NCBI GenBank assembly: GCA_963727955.1
Contig: CAVSII010000004.1
Location: forward strand, 124,001 to 188,000
Source: Bog-756 sp963727955
GTDB lineage: Bacteria > Actinomycetota > Acidimicrobiia > Acidimicrobiales > RAAP-2
Reading direction: 5' to 3'
DNA length: 64,000 bases
Of this stretch, positions 16,997 through 26,419 are shown piece by piece (position 1 is the first letter of the stretch; each line of letters begins with the position of its first letter). The notes under the pieces were generated by a model. The model was not told the origin of the DNA, did not search any database, and saw only the letters and a program-made list of their open reading frames with translations. The translations under genes were made by a program, and so were the position numbers.

Positions 16997-19900
16997 TTGT
17001 TCCGCCCGGTCCCGCCCGACCCTGACTTCACCGCCCTCGAGACCGAGGAGCTGGCCCGTTGGCGTGACCATCGGGTGTTCGAGCGCTCTGTCGAGATCCG
17101 TCAGGGGGATCGACCGTGGATCTTCTACGAGGGTCCGCCCACGGCCAACGGCCGCCCCGGCATCCACCATGTGTGGGCCCGGGTCTACAAGGACCTGTTC
17201 TGCCGCTACCGGACCATGCGGGGTTACGCCGTGCCCCGTAAGGCCGGATGGGACACCCACGGCCTCCCCGTCGAGGTCGAGGTCGAAAAGCAGCTGGGGA
17301 TCACCGACAAGCGCCAGATCGAGGAGGAGGTGGGCATCGCCGAGTTCACCCGGTTGTGCCGGCAGTCGGTGCGCAACTACGTCGACGAGTGGACGGTGTT
17401 GACCGATCGGATCGGCTACTGGATCGACAGCGAGAGCGCCTATTGGACGTTCTCACCGGAGTACGTGGAGGCCGTGTGGTGGAACCTCAAGTCTCTCTGG
17501 GACCAGGGCCTTCTCTACGAGGACATCAAGGTCGTTCCCTACTGCCCGCGCTGCGGCACGGCCCTCTCCAGCCATGAGCTGGGTCAGCCCGACGTCTACC
17601 GTGACGTCGTCGACGAGTCGGCCTACGTACGTCTTCCGCTGCTCGACGAAGGTGAGGCCGCCGAACGGCTACGCCAGTCCCTCGACCGTCCCTCGCTGTC
17701 CGGTCTTTCGCTGCTGGTATGGACCACCACCCCGTGGACGCTCTTGTCCAACACCGGCGCGGCGGTGGGACCCGACCTCGAGTACGCCGTGGTCGACGAC
17801 ATGGTGGTGGCCGTCGATCGGGTGGAGGAGGTCTTCGGCCCCGATGCCGTGGTGGGGAGGCGGATGGTCGGACGGGACCTGGTCGGACTGCATTACCAGC
17901 GCCCCTTCGACGACGTCGATCCGCTGCCGGCGTCGCCGTCCGGTGACGGCTGGCGGGTGGTGGCCGGTCCCTTCGTCGAGGCCGACGAGGGAACCGGTGT
18001 CGTCCACCTGGCTCCCGCCTTCGGTGAGGTCGACCGGGAGACGGGACGGGAGAACGACCTGCCCACCCTCAACCCGGTCGGGCCCGACGGTCGCTTCACC
18101 GACCAAGTGAGCTGGTTGGCCGGACAACCGGTCCGCGCCACCAACACCACGGTCAACGACCGGCTCGAGGCGGCCGGTCTCCTGTTCCGGCGTCTTCCCT
18201 ACGAGCACTCCTACCCCCACTGCTGGCGGTGCGACACTCCCCTCATCTACTGGGGCAAGCCCAGCTGGTATGTCATGACCTCGGCCCGCAAGCAGGCGCT
18301 GGTCGAACAGAACCACACCATCGGCTGGCACCCCGCTCACATCCGCGATGGCCGGATGGGGGAGTGGTTGGCCAACAACGTGGACTGGGCCCTGTCGCGC
18401 GACCGCTACTGGGGAACCCCTCTGCCGGTGTGGCGGTGCGGTGAGGGTCACGTCCGCTGCGTGGGATCGCTGGCCGAGCTCTCCACACTGGCCGGACGGG
18501 ACGTCACCGACGTCGACCCCCACCGCCCCACCATCGACGCCGTCACCTTCCCCTGCCCCGACTGCGCCGCCGACGGCGAGATGGCACGGGTGACGCCGGT
18601 CATCGATGCGTGGTTCGACTCGGGCTCGATGCCCTCGGCCCAGTGGGGCTATCCGTTGGCAGAGGGCTCGGCCGACAGCTTCGTCTACCCGGCCGACTTC
18701 ATCTGCGAAGCCATCGATCAGACCCGGGGCTGGTTCTACTCGCTGCTGGCCGTCAACACCCTGGTACGGGAGTCGACCCCCTACCGCAATGTCCTGTGTC
18801 TCGGACACCTGGTGGACGCCGACGGGCGCAAGATGTCCAAGAGCGTGGGCAACGTCATCGACCCCTGGGAGATCCTCGACTCCCGGGGGGCCGACCCGTT
18901 GCGGTGGTGGATGTTCTCCCAGGGCTCACCGTGGACGCCCACCCGGGTCAGCTTGGGGGCTATCGACGCGTCCATGCGGGACAGCCTGCTCACTCTGTGG
19001 AACACCTGGTCCTTCTTCACCACCTACGCCTCCATCAACCGGTTCGACCCCGCCGACCCCGACGTCCCGGAGCCGGCGGCGCGCTCGGTGCTCGACCGCT
19101 GGATGCGGTCGCGGCTCCAGGCCACGGTGGCTGTGGTCACTCAATCGCTCGACGGCTACGAGCCCTTTGCCGCCGCCACGGCCATCGCCGGTCTCATCGA
19201 CGACACCTCCAACTGGTACGTCCGTCGCAGCCGCCGCCGCTTCTGGCGGACCGACCCCGATGCCGACCCGCGGGACGCACTCGGGGCCCACGCCACCCTC
19301 CATGAGGTCCTGGTCACCCTGGCTGTCCTGCTGGCCCCCCTGTGCCCGTTCCTGGCCGACCGCATGTGGCGCGACCTGACCGGCGCCGGGGTCGAGGACT
19401 CGGTCCATCTGGCCCTCTGGCCCTCTGGCGATGACCACGCCGTCGACGCCGGCCTGGAGGAGTCGATGGCCGTCGCCCGCCGGCTCTCCTCCCTGGGTCG
19501 GGCCGCCCGGGCCGAGGCCGGGGTCAAGGTGCGCCAGCCGCTGGCCCGGGCACTGGTCTACCTGCCGCCGGGCAGCGCCTCCCCTCCCGAGGGCGTGGTC
19601 GAGGACGAGCTCAACGTGGACAGGGTGGAGTCCATCGACCGGGAGGGCGAGGTGCTCGACTACGAACTGGTCCCCAACTTCAAGCTGCTCGGCCCCCGGC
19701 TCGGGGCACGGGTGCAACAGCTCCGGTCGGCCATGGGCTCGGTCGACGGCCCGGTGGCGGCGGCCGATCTGGCCGCCGGGCGCCCGGTCACTGTCGCCCT
19801 TCCCGACGGGCCCCTCGAGCTCAGCGGGGACGAGGTGGAACTGCGGGTGCGGGCCCAACCGGGGTTCGCCGTCTCCCGCGACGGGGCCGAGGTGGTCGCC

Positions 19901-20194
19901 CTCGACCTGGCCATCGACGACGACCTCCGCCGACGGGGGCTGGCCCGCGAGGTGGTGAGGCACATCCAGGAGATCCGCAAGGCCGAAGGGCTCGAGGTGT
20001 CCGACTGGATCCACCTCCACCTGGCCGGCCTCGACGACCTGGCCGAAATGTTCCCCCTCATCGGCCGCGAGGTCCTGGCCCGCACCGTCTCCACCTCACC
20101 GACGGACGGCGCTGACGCCGGCACCGGGGCCACCATCCAACTCGACGACGGAGGCACCCCACGGTCGGCCACGGTCGGGTTGGTCAAGGCGTGA
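16997..20194 (+). CDS. ileS: Isoleucyl-tRNA synthetase
   Basis: Charges tRNA-Ile; class I synthetase. TTG 16997 starts LFRPVPPDPDF, with GAGAGGA 7 bases upstream; the open frame extends further but only through non-coding sequence. The HIGH-equivalent is GRPGIHH at about residues 50-56, with GPPTANG before it and KAGWDTHGLPVEVEVEK after it; KMSKS is at about 612. The 1065-residue length and these motifs fit the eukaryote-like type 2 IleS group (family knowledge: often less sensitive to mupirocin). The editing CP1 domain lies between (TTTPWTLLSNTGAAV), and the C-terminal anticodon-binding domain includes the NWYVRRSRRRFW segment. No T-box leader was found upstream. Confidence 0.95.
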   Translation: MFRPVPPDPDFTALETEELARWRDHRVFERSVEIRQGDRPWIFYEGPPTANGRPGIHHVWARVYKDLFCRYRTMRGYAVPRKAGWDTHGLPVEVEVEKQLGITDKRQIEEEVGIAEFTRLCRQSVRNYVDEWTVLTDRIGYWIDSESAYWTFSPEYVEAVWWNLKSLWDQGLLYEDIKVVPYCPRCGTALSSHELGQPDVYRDVVDESAYVRLPLLDEGEAAERLRQSLDRPSLSGLSLLVWTTTPWTLLSNTGAAVGPDLEYAVVDDMVVAVDRVEEVFGPDAVVGRRMVGRDLVGLHYQRPFDDVDPLPASPSGDGWRVVAGPFVEADEGTGVVHLAPAFGEVDRETGRENDLPTLNPVGPDGRFTDQVSWLAGQPVRATNTTVNDRLEAAGLLFRRLPYEHSYPHCWRCDTPLIYWGKPSWYVMTSARKQALVEQNHTIGWHPAHIRDGRMGEWLANNVDWALSRDRYWGTPLPVWRCGEGHVRCVGSLAELSTLAGRDVTDVDPHRPTIDAVTFPCPDCAADGEMARVTPVIDAWFDSGSMPSAQWGYPLAEGSADSFVYPADFICEAIDQTRGWFYSLLAVNTLVRESTPYRNVLCLGHLVDADGRKMSKSVGNVIDPWEILDSRGADPLRWWMFSQGSPWTPTRVSLGAIDASMRDSLLTLWNTWSFFTTYASINRFDPADPDVPEPAARSVLDRWMRSRLQATVAVVTQSLDGYEPFAAATAIAGLIDDTSNWYVRRSRRRFWRTDPDADPRDALGAHATLHEVLVTLAVLLAPLCPFLADRMWRDLTGAGVEDSVHLALWPSGDDHAVDAGLEESMAVARRLSSLGRAARAEAGVKVRQPLARALVYLPPGSASPPEGVVEDELNVDRVESIDREGEVLDYELVPNFKLLGPRLGARVQQLRSAMGSVDGPVAAADLAAGRPVTVALPDGPLELSGDEVELRVRAQPGFAVSRDGAEVVALDLAIDDDLRRRGLAREVVRHIQEIRKAEGLEVSDWIHLHLAGLDDLAEMFPLIGREVLARTVSTSPTDGADAGTGATIQLDDGGTPRSATVGLVKA

Positions 20195-20213
20195 GCGGCC
20201 CCGGTCTCCGGCG

Positions 20214-21782
20214 GTGAGCGGCTCCCCCTGGGCCGGGCCGGCCGCCGAGCAGTACGTCCTGGCCATCGACCTGGGCACGGGGGGGCCCAAGGTGGCGGTG
20301 GTGGGGACGACGGGGAGGATCGTGGCCAGTGCCTTCGAACCGGTGCCCCTGTACCTGTTGGCGGGGGGCGGGGCCGAGCAGGACCCCGAGGGGTGGTGGA
20401 CGGCTATCGGCGCCGCCTCCCGCCGGGCCCTGGCCGAGGCGGACGTGGCCCCGGCCGACATGATCGGCGTGGGGTGCACGGCCCAGTGGTCGGGAACGGT
20501 GGCTGTTCGGGCCGACGGGACGCCGGCCATGCGGGCCGTCATCTGGATGGACTCCCGCGGCAACCGGGCCATCCGCCGGGTGGCCGGCGGTGCCGTCAAC
20601 GTCCTCGGTTACGACCCCCGCAAACTTCTCCGGTGGGTGCAGGTGACGGGCGGCGCCCCCGGCCTGTCGGGCAAGGACCCGGTGGCCCATATCCTCTTCA
20701 TCGAAGAGTCCTTCCCCGAGGCCTACGAGGCCACGGCCACCTTCCTGGAACCGGTGGACTACCTCAACCTCAGGCTGACCGGCCGGTCCTGTGCGTCGTT
20801 TGATTCGATCGCCGCCCATTGGGTGACGGACAACCGCGACGTGAACCGGGTCGCCTACGACCCACGCCTCCTGGAGGTGACCGGTCTCGATCGCGGCAAG
20901 CTACCTGAACTGGTGCCGCCGGGCACCATCGTCGGCCCGCTGACCGCCGAGGCGGCCGCCCACCTGTCCATGCCCAGTGGTGTGCCCGTGGCCACCGGAT
21001 CGGGGGATGTGCACTCCGCCGTATTCGGATCCGGGGCGGTCGGAGACTTCGACGGCCACCTCTACATCGGGACCTCCTCGTGGATTTCGGCCCACGTACC
21101 GTTCAAGAAGACGGCCCCTTCCAGCAACGTGGCCTCGATACCGGCCGCCCTGGCCGGCCGCTACGTCATCGTCGACGAGCACGAGACGGCCGGTGCCTGC
21201 CTCACCTTCCTGCGCGACAACCTCGGCCTGGCCCCGGACTTCGAGACCATGAACGCCATGGTGGACGAGGTGGCACCGGGCAGTGGGCGGGTGCTGTTCA
21301 CCCCGTGGCTCAACGGTGAGCGTTCGCCGGTGGACGACCACACTGTGCGGGGAGGCTTCCACAATCTGTCGCTGTCCACCACACGGGCCCAGATGGTCCG
21401 GGCCGTCTACGAGGGGGTGGCCTTCAACTCGCGCTGGCTCCTCGACGCCGTGGAGAAGTTCGCCGGCCGACGGTTCGACTCGCTGGCCTTCATCGGCGGA
21501 GGGGCCAATTCCGACGGCTGGGCCCAGATACACGCCGATGTGCTGGGCCGGGAGATCCGCCAGATGGCCGACCCCGTCCTGGCCAACGTGCGGGGCGCTG
21601 CCCTCATTACCCTGGTGGCCCTGGGCCGCCTGTCGGTGGAGCAGATCCCCGCCATGGTGGAGGTCCGCCGCACGTTCACACCCGACCCCTCCCGCGCCGA
21701 GGAGTACGGCCTCTTGTTCGGTGAGTTCGTCAACCTCTACAAGCAGAACAAGGCCATCTTCAAGAGGCTCAACCGGTTCTGA
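20214..21782 (+). CDS. FGGY-family carbohydrate kinase (xylulokinase-like)
   Basis: Phosphorylates a sugar or polyol using ATP. The actin-like N-terminal phosphate loop AIDLGTGGPKVAV is present, the substrate-side IWMDSRG motif follows, and the C-terminal domain contains the adenosine motif FIGGGANSDGWAQIHADVLG. XylB-type members share IWMDSRG-like sequences, but the sugar cannot be fixed. GTG 20214 follows ileS by 19 bases. Length 522 aa is normal. The final KQNKAIFKRLN suggests an intact C-terminus. Confidence 0.85.
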   Translation: MSGSPWAGPAAEQYVLAIDLGTGGPKVAVVGTTGRIVASAFEPVPLYLLAGGGAEQDPEGWWTAIGAASRRALAEADVAPADMIGVGCTAQWSGTVAVRADGTPAMRAVIWMDSRGNRAIRRVAGGAVNVLGYDPRKLLRWVQVTGGAPGLSGKDPVAHILFIEESFPEAYEATATFLEPVDYLNLRLTGRSCASFDSIAAHWVTDNRDVNRVAYDPRLLEVTGLDRGKLPELVPPGTIVGPLTAEAAAHLSMPSGVPVATGSGDVHSAVFGSGAVGDFDGHLYIGTSSWISAHVPFKKTAPSSNVASIPAALAGRYVIVDEHETAGACLTFLRDNLGLAPDFETMNAMVDEVAPGSGRVLFTPWLNGERSPVDDHTVRGGFHNLSLSTTRAQMVRAVYEGVAFNSRWLLDAVEKFAGRRFDSLAFIGGGANSDGWAQIHADVLGREIRQMADPVLANVRGAALITLVALGRLSVEQIPAMVEVRRTFTPDPSRAEEYGLLFGEFVNLYKQNKAIFKRLNRF

Positions 21783-21876
21783 ACCGAGCGATTTCACGTT
21801 CTAGTGTGCAGTGCACAGTCCCGGATCGATGAGCGCCGGGCAGGACCGGGCAGCCGGAAGGGCAAAGGAGTTTTGA

Positions 21877-22782
21877 TTGTCAGTGGCACCCGACGTCGGT
21901 GGTCCGGTAGCGGTAGGCGGCGTCGGAGGGAGCGGCACCCGGGTCATCGCCTCGATGGTGCAGAGCCTCGGCTATCGGGTCGGTACCAACCTCAACCGCG
22001 AACAGGACGATCTGTCCCTTACCGTGCTGTTGAAGCGCCCGGATTTCTACCGCGACGTACGCGGGCTCATCCCGGCCGACAATCCTTTGGCCCGGGCCTC
22101 CGTCCACGCTTTCGTCGGGGTGCGGACGGGGCACCGGGGTCTCCGGTCGGAGGTGTTCCCCATGATCCGCGCCAGCCTCTCCCTGCCCGTCAACGACGGC
22201 CAGCACGGCATCAAGCGTGTGGGCATCCGGACCCTGCGCCGCGTGGAGAGGCTGCGCCGGCTGAGGAAGGTGTTCGCCGCCACCGGCGACGCATCGTCCG
22301 ATCCGTGGACCTGGAAGGAACCCAACACGCTCCTGTACCTTCCCACCGTGTACGACGTCATACCCGGCCTGTCCTACATCCATGTGGTGCGCAACGGGTT
22401 GGCCATGGCCATGAGCGGAAACGACATGCAGCTCAACAACTGGGGCCCGCTGTTCGGCGTGGACGCCGACGGTCGGGACCCCCGGCTCCGGCAGTTGGTG
22501 TACTGGGCCCGGGTCAACCTGGCCGTGGCCGACTTTCTGGCCGGGCAGCCCCGCTCCCTCATCGTGAGCCACGAGCGGACCGTCCTCGAGCCGGAGGCGG
22601 TGGCCAAGGAGATCGCCGCCTTTGTGGGCCGGCCCCTGACCGACGCCACCAGCGATGTCATCGCCGGGGTACGGAGGCCGACCGACTTCGACCGGGTCTA
22701 CCAACCCCCTCGGGACGATATGACCGAGGCTGAGGGGGAGGACATCCGCCTGGCGCTGGTTCGGTTCGGCTACAACGCCTGA
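21877..22782 (+). CDS. Sulfotransferase family protein
   Basis: Predicted PAPS-dependent sulfotransferase. The 5'-phosphosulfate-binding loop is GGVGGSGTRVIASMV (residues 14-28), and the 3'-phosphate region is HVVRNGLAMAMSGND near residue 170. TTG 21877 is preceded by AAAGGAG with good spacing; GTG 21883 is an alternative. The reading frame ends inside the convergent leuA by 13 bases. It is the first of three sulfotransferase genes in the window. The acceptor is unknown; glycans or lipids are likely because glycosyltransferases lie nearby (inference). Confidence 0.8.
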   Translation: MSVAPDVGGPVAVGGVGGSGTRVIASMVQSLGYRVGTNLNREQDDLSLTVLLKRPDFYRDVRGLIPADNPLARASVHAFVGVRTGHRGLRSEVFPMIRASLSLPVNDGQHGIKRVGIRTLRRVERLRRLRKVFAATGDASSDPWTWKEPNTLLYLPTVYDVIPGLSYIHVVRNGLAMAMSGNDMQLNNWGPLFGVDADGRDPRLRQLVYWARVNLAVADFLAGQPRSLIVSHERTVLEPEAVAKEIAAFVGRPLTDATSDVIAGVRRPTDFDRVYQPPRDDMTEAEGEDIRLALVRFGYNA

Positions 22783-24566
22783 GAAGGCGTCGTGGTCGTG
22801 CCGTCGGGAGCACGAGCGGGGCGCGGCACAGTTCGCTTCCGGGCCCGGTCGGCGGCACTGACCACGGCGTGGAGGGAGGCTTCGAGGATGCTCGAGTCCA
22901 TGCCCACTCCCCACCAGGTCGATCCGTCGGGCCCCTCCGCCTCCACATAGGCCACAGCCGATGCTTCACTGCCGGCGGTGAGGGCGTGCTCGCTGTAGTC
23001 CTTGACCCCGAACTCGACGCCGAGCTCGGCCCGGAGCGCTCCGACCAGCGCGTCGATGGGGCCGTTGCCTTCCCCCATGACCGTGTGGGGCTCGCCGTCA
23101 ACCAGTAGTTGGGCGGTCACCGTGGTACGACGGCCGCCGGTGGTGACCTCGCTCCCGATGAGCCGCACGTCGGCGTCGTCGGCCAGGTAGGTCCGCGAGA
23201 AGACGTCCCACATCTCCCCGGGTCGGATGACCGTGCCGCTGTCCTCGGTCACCGCCTGCACGGTCTTTGAGAACTCCATCTGGAGTCGGCGGGGCAGGTC
23301 CAATCCGTGTTCGGTGTCCATGACGTAGGCCACCCCCCCCTTGCCGGACTGACTGTTGACCTGGATGATGGCCTCATAGGTCCGGCCGGTGTGGCTCGGG
23401 TCGATGGGCAGGTACGGCACCTCCCAGTGGTCGTAGTCGTCGCCGATGGCGGCGAAGCCCTTCTTGATCGCATCCTGGTGGGATCCGGAGAAAGCGGTGT
23501 AGACCAGGTCGCCGGCGTAGGGGTGACGCGGGTGGACGGGCATCCGGGTGGCGAACTCGGCCACCCGGCGGACCCGGTCGATGTCGCTGAAGTCGAGGGC
23601 GGGGTCGACGCCCTGCGAGAAGAGGTTCATGGCCAGGGTCACCACGTCGACGTTGCCGGTGCGCTCCCCGTTGCCGAACAAGGTGCCCTCCACCCGGTCG
23701 GCACCGGCCAGCACGGCCAACTCAGCGGCGGCCACCGCCGTACCCCGGTCGTTGTGGGGGTGGAGGCTGAGGATGATCGCATCCCGGTTGGCGATGCTCC
23801 GGCCGAACCACTCGATGACGTCGGCGTAGATGTTGGGGCCGTACATCTCCACCGTGTTGGGCAGGTTGATGATGATCGGCCGCTCGGGGGTGGGTTCGAT
23901 CACCGCCATCACCGCCTCGCAGATCTCGACGGCGAAGTCCGGCTCGGTACCGGTGAAGCTCTCCGGGGAGTACTCGTAGCGGATCTCGGTGCCGGGCACC
24001 GAGGACTCGAACTTCCGGCACAGACGGGCGGCGTTGACGGCGATGTCGATGATGCCCGCCCGGTCGAGGCCGAACACCACCCGACGCTGGAGCTCGGATG
24101 TCGAATTGTAGAAGTGGACGATGGCCCGAGGCGCACCGGTCAGCGATTCGAAGGTCCGCTCGATGAGCTCTTCCCGACTCTGCACGAGCACCTGGATGGT
24201 CACATCGTCGGGGATCAGGCCCTGGTCGATGATCTGGCGCTGGAAGTCGAAATCGGTCTGCGACGCTGAGGGAAAACCGACCTCGATCTCTTTGAAGCCG
24301 ACGTCCACCAGCGTCTCGAACAGTTTGAGCTTGCGCTCGGAGTCCATGGGGTCGACCAGAGCCTGGTTGCCGTCCCGCAGGTCCACGCTGGCCCACCGCG
24401 GCGCCCGAGTGATGTCACGGTCCGGCCAGGTGCGGTCGGGAAGGGTGAGAGGCCGGTAGGGCCGGTAGAGGCGGAAGGGCATGGGCGAGACGTCGCAGGG
24501 CATGTCGAGGCGGGGTCGTGCGCCTTCGGTGCCTGTCGGACCGGCGGGGGAGGGGCTGTGGCTCAT
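22770..24566 (-). CDS. leuA: 2-isopropylmalate synthase
   Basis: First committed step of leucine synthesis: acetyl-CoA plus 2-oxoisovalerate gives 2-isopropylmalate. The actinobacterial long form (598 aa) has the catalytic TIM barrel with VDLRDGNQALVDPM (Arg64, Asp65), the metal ligands in HPHND (His269, His271, Asp273) and GTLFGNGERTGNVD, followed by the LeuA regulatory domain (about 460-570) that gives leucine feedback inhibition in the family. Transcription is preceded by a leucine attenuator in the 5' leader. The C-terminal tail beyond the regulatory domain is low-complexity. Confidence 0.95.
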   Translation of the reverse strand: MSHSPSPAGPTGTEGARPRLDMPCDVSPMPFRLYRPYRPLTLPDRTWPDRDITRAPRWASVDLRDGNQALVDPMDSERKLKLFETLVDVGFKEIEVGFPSASQTDFDFQRQIIDQGLIPDDVTIQVLVQSREELIERTFESLTGAPRAIVHFYNSTSELQRRVVFGLDRAGIIDIAVNAARLCRKFESSVPGTEIRYEYSPESFTGTEPDFAVEICEAVMAVIEPTPERPIIINLPNTVEMYGPNIYADVIEWFGRSIANRDAIILSLHPHNDRGTAVAAAELAVLAGADRVEGTLFGNGERTGNVDVVTLAMNLFSQGVDPALDFSDIDRVRRVAEFATRMPVHPRHPYAGDLVYTAFSGSHQDAIKKGFAAIGDDYDHWEVPYLPIDPSHTGRTYEAIIQVNSQSGKGGVAYVMDTEHGLDLPRRLQMEFSKTVQAVTEDSGTVIRPGEMWDVFSRTYLADDADVRLIGSEVTTGGRRTTVTAQLLVDGEPHTVMGEGNGPIDALVGALRAELGVEFGVKDYSEHALTAGSEASAVAYVEAEGPDGSTWWGVGMDSSILEASLHAVVSAADRARKRTVPRPARAPDGTTTTPSQAL

Positions 24567-24640
24567 CTGTCGTGCTCCAGGTGTAGGGGTGGTTCGGATG
24601 GTGATCGTGCTGGCTCTGATCCCGTCGGCGCTCGGCCACT

Positions 24641-24672
24641 AAAAAACCCCCTGGCCGATTCGGCTCAGGAGG
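24641..24672 (-). terminator. Leucine attenuator terminator in the leuA leader
   Basis: On the minus strand a GC-rich hairpin (24672 down to 24647; arms CCTCCTG-GCCG and CGGC-CAGGGGG with loop AAT and one bulged A) is followed at once by six U residues (24646-24641). It lies 31 bases downstream of the leader peptide stop and 74 bases before leuA. A second hairpin with arms CGAACGC and GCGTTCG (24680-24699) sits between peptide and terminator and could be the pausing or antitermination partner. Confidence 0.88.
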
Positions 24673-24702
24673 TTGCGGACGAACGCGATGGGGCGTTCGC
24701 CG

Positions 24703-24729
24703 TCAGGTAAGGAGGAGCTCCACGTGCAT
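24703..24729 (-). CDS. leuL: leuA leader peptide (MHVELLLT)
   Basis: An 8-codon ORF, too short for usual gene finders, reading Met-His-Val-Glu-Leu-Leu-Leu-Thr-stop. The three consecutive leucine codons (CTC CTC CTT) are the leucine sensor: ribosome stalling here would favour the antitermination fold. A CCCAGGAA ribosome-site-like sequence lies about 8 bases upstream. Peptide, hairpin and terminator are in the order expected for transcription attenuation of leuA. Confidence 0.85.
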   Translation of the reverse strand: MHVELLLT

Positions 24730-24798
24730 GGCTGGGTTCCTGGGTGTCACTGGCGCTGGATACATCATCACCAATGCTGGCAGGTGCCGCCGCCGGCG

Positions 24799-26190
24799 TC
24801 AAGGATGCGCCTGCCCTCGAGGACCGGTGAGCTCAGCGATGATCTGGCCGATACGGTCCTTGGCCGATCCCCACTGGTAGCGCTCCAGGTACAGATCCTC
24901 GGCTGCGCCGACCAAGCGTTGGCGCAGCCCGACATCGGTCAACAGCCGCCCACAGGCGGCGGCGAAGTCGTCGGGGTCGTCGGCCACCAGTAGGTGGACC
25001 CCGTCCTCGACGTCCAGTCCCTCTGCGCCCAGGGTGGTGGACACCACCGGGATCCGGTGGGCGAAGGACTCGAGGATCTTGATCCGGGTGCCGCTTCCCA
25101 CCCGTAGGGGGACGACGGCCAGGTCCGCCCGGGCCAGCTCCGGCTCCATGTCGGGCACCCTTCCGACCACGGTGACGGCGGGAGGACAATCCCAGCGCTG
25201 CACCCCGGGCGCAGGGTTTCCGACCAGACGGATCTCGACCGCCGGGCACTGGGCCCGCAAGCGAGGCGCCACCCGACCCATCAGCCATTCGACGGCGTCC
25301 ATGTTGGGTGCGTAGGTGAGCGTCCCCTGGAGGAGGAGGACGGGGGGATCACCGATTCCCTCCCGGCCCGAGCCCCCGGCCGGCCGTTGGGGCCGGGGGT
25401 AGCTGTTGGGGAGGACCACGGCGTTCCGGAAGCCGGCCCGGCGGGCATCGGCGTCGGTGCACACGACCACCCGCTCCACCTGGGCCGCTACCGACTGCTG
25501 CAGATTGCGCCACCGGTGGGCGTTCATGACGGCCTGGGCCACCGCGGCGCGGGTGCGCAGCCAGGCGCCACCACCACCACCTCGTTCGTCTCCCCGGACC
25601 CGGGCCCACTGCAGCGCTTTCTCGTCCTCGAAGTCGTCGACGTCGATGATGGTCGGTCCCAGCCGGGGCCGACCGAGCCAGTGGAAGACGGCCGTCGTCT
25701 CGAACCAGACCACGTCGTAGTGGTCGGCCACCCAGGCTTCGAAGTGACGGCGGGGGCCGGGGTCGCCGTTCCGCATGGCCACTTCCAGAGGAAGATCGCC
25801 ATGGGTGGCCCAGGCGGCGCGCCACCGGGCCGCTCCGTCCGGCGTCGGGTAGAGGGTGGACTCCCGTCGGGCCAGCCGCAGACCACCGGGCACCGGAAAC
25901 GAGGTCCGACGCCGGTCATAGAGAGTGAAGAGGTCGACCTCGCCCAACTCGGCCAGGGCTTCGATGACCTTGCCCAACCGGATCAGTCCGCCGCGGTTGG
26001 CCGGCCACGGAAAGTCCTCGCCCACCACCAGTATCTTGAGCGGCGTGGCCTGGCCGCCGGGGTCGGTCACCGGCGCGGTACCGGGTACGCCCCCCGAGCG
26101 GTCATCGTGGCGGGCAAGGCGGTTGTCACCGTCCCGTCCGCTGTCGGAGGCGAGACAACCACACCTTGGCCCGCACCTGAGGGAAAGCAT
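24799..26190 (-). CDS. Glycosyltransferase, GT4-like (GT-B fold)
   Basis: The frame includes KILVVGEDFPWPANRGGLIRLGKVIEAL, the typical glycine-rich acceptor-domain opening of surface-polysaccharide glycosyltransferases, and the donor-domain signature GSGTRIKILESFAHRIPVVSTTLGAEGL with the glutamate expected for nucleotide-sugar binding. Length about 460 aa. The start is uncertain: ATG 26190 overlaps the upstream coiled-coil gene by 65 bases, and the first 50 residues look non-conserved; a downstream GTG (VPGTAPVTDPGG) is more likely. Last gene of a three-gene minus-strand set with a GT2 enzyme, suggesting a glycan-assembly operon. Confidence 0.82.
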   Translation of the reverse strand: MLSLRCGPRCGCLASDSGRDGDNRLARHDDRSGGVPGTAPVTDPGGQATPLKILVVGEDFPWPANRGGLIRLGKVIEALAELGEVDLFTLYDRRRTSFPVPGGLRLARRESTLYPTPDGAARWRAAWATHGDLPLEVAMRNGDPGPRRHFEAWVADHYDVVWFETTAVFHWLGRPRLGPTIIDVDDFEDEKALQWARVRGDERGGGGGAWLRTRAAVAQAVMNAHRWRNLQQSVAAQVERVVVCTDADARRAGFRNAVVLPNSYPRPQRPAGGSGREGIGDPPVLLLQGTLTYAPNMDAVEWLMGRVAPRLRAQCPAVEIRLVGNPAPGVQRWDCPPAVTVVGRVPDMEPELARADLAVVPLRVGSGTRIKILESFAHRIPVVSTTLGAEGLDVEDGVHLLVADDPDDFAAACGRLLTDVGLRQRLVGAAEDLYLERYQWGSAKDRIGQIIAELTGPRGQAHP

Positions 26191-26401
26191 CGAGGCGGGC
26201 CGACAGCGTGTCGAGGTCGGCCTCGAGCGACCCGATATAGGCGTCCTTGACCCGAATCTCGTCTTTGGCGGCCCGGAGCTCGCGGGCCGTGTGATCGAGC
26301 TGCTCGCCCATCACCCCGAGCTCCTCTTCGAGCCGGCCGAACTGTGCGCCTCCGTCCTGGTTCCCCTCACCGGTTCGTGGGCCCGGCTCCTTGGCGCTCA
26401 T
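26126..26401 (-). CDS. Small coiled-coil protein
   Basis: A 91-residue protein of unrecognised family. After a polar N-terminus it is almost entirely helical with heptad-like spacing: FGRLEEELGVMGEQLDHTARELRAAKDEIRVKDAYIGSLEADLDTLSARLDAF, ending in the basic tail RLRQRTGR. It lies 18 bases after the GT2 gene and overlaps the next glycosyltransferase frame, so it is probably cotranscribed. Such helical segments occur as linkers in polysaccharide glycosyltransferases; it could be a split-off linker or an oligomerisation partner (inference). Confidence 0.55.
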   Translation of the reverse strand: MSAKEPGPRTGEGNQDGGAQFGRLEEELGVMGEQLDHTARELRAAKDEIRVKDAYIGSLEADLDTLSARLDAFPQVRAKVWLSRLRQRTGR

Positions 26402-26419
26402 CACCGGAGGATACCGGCG

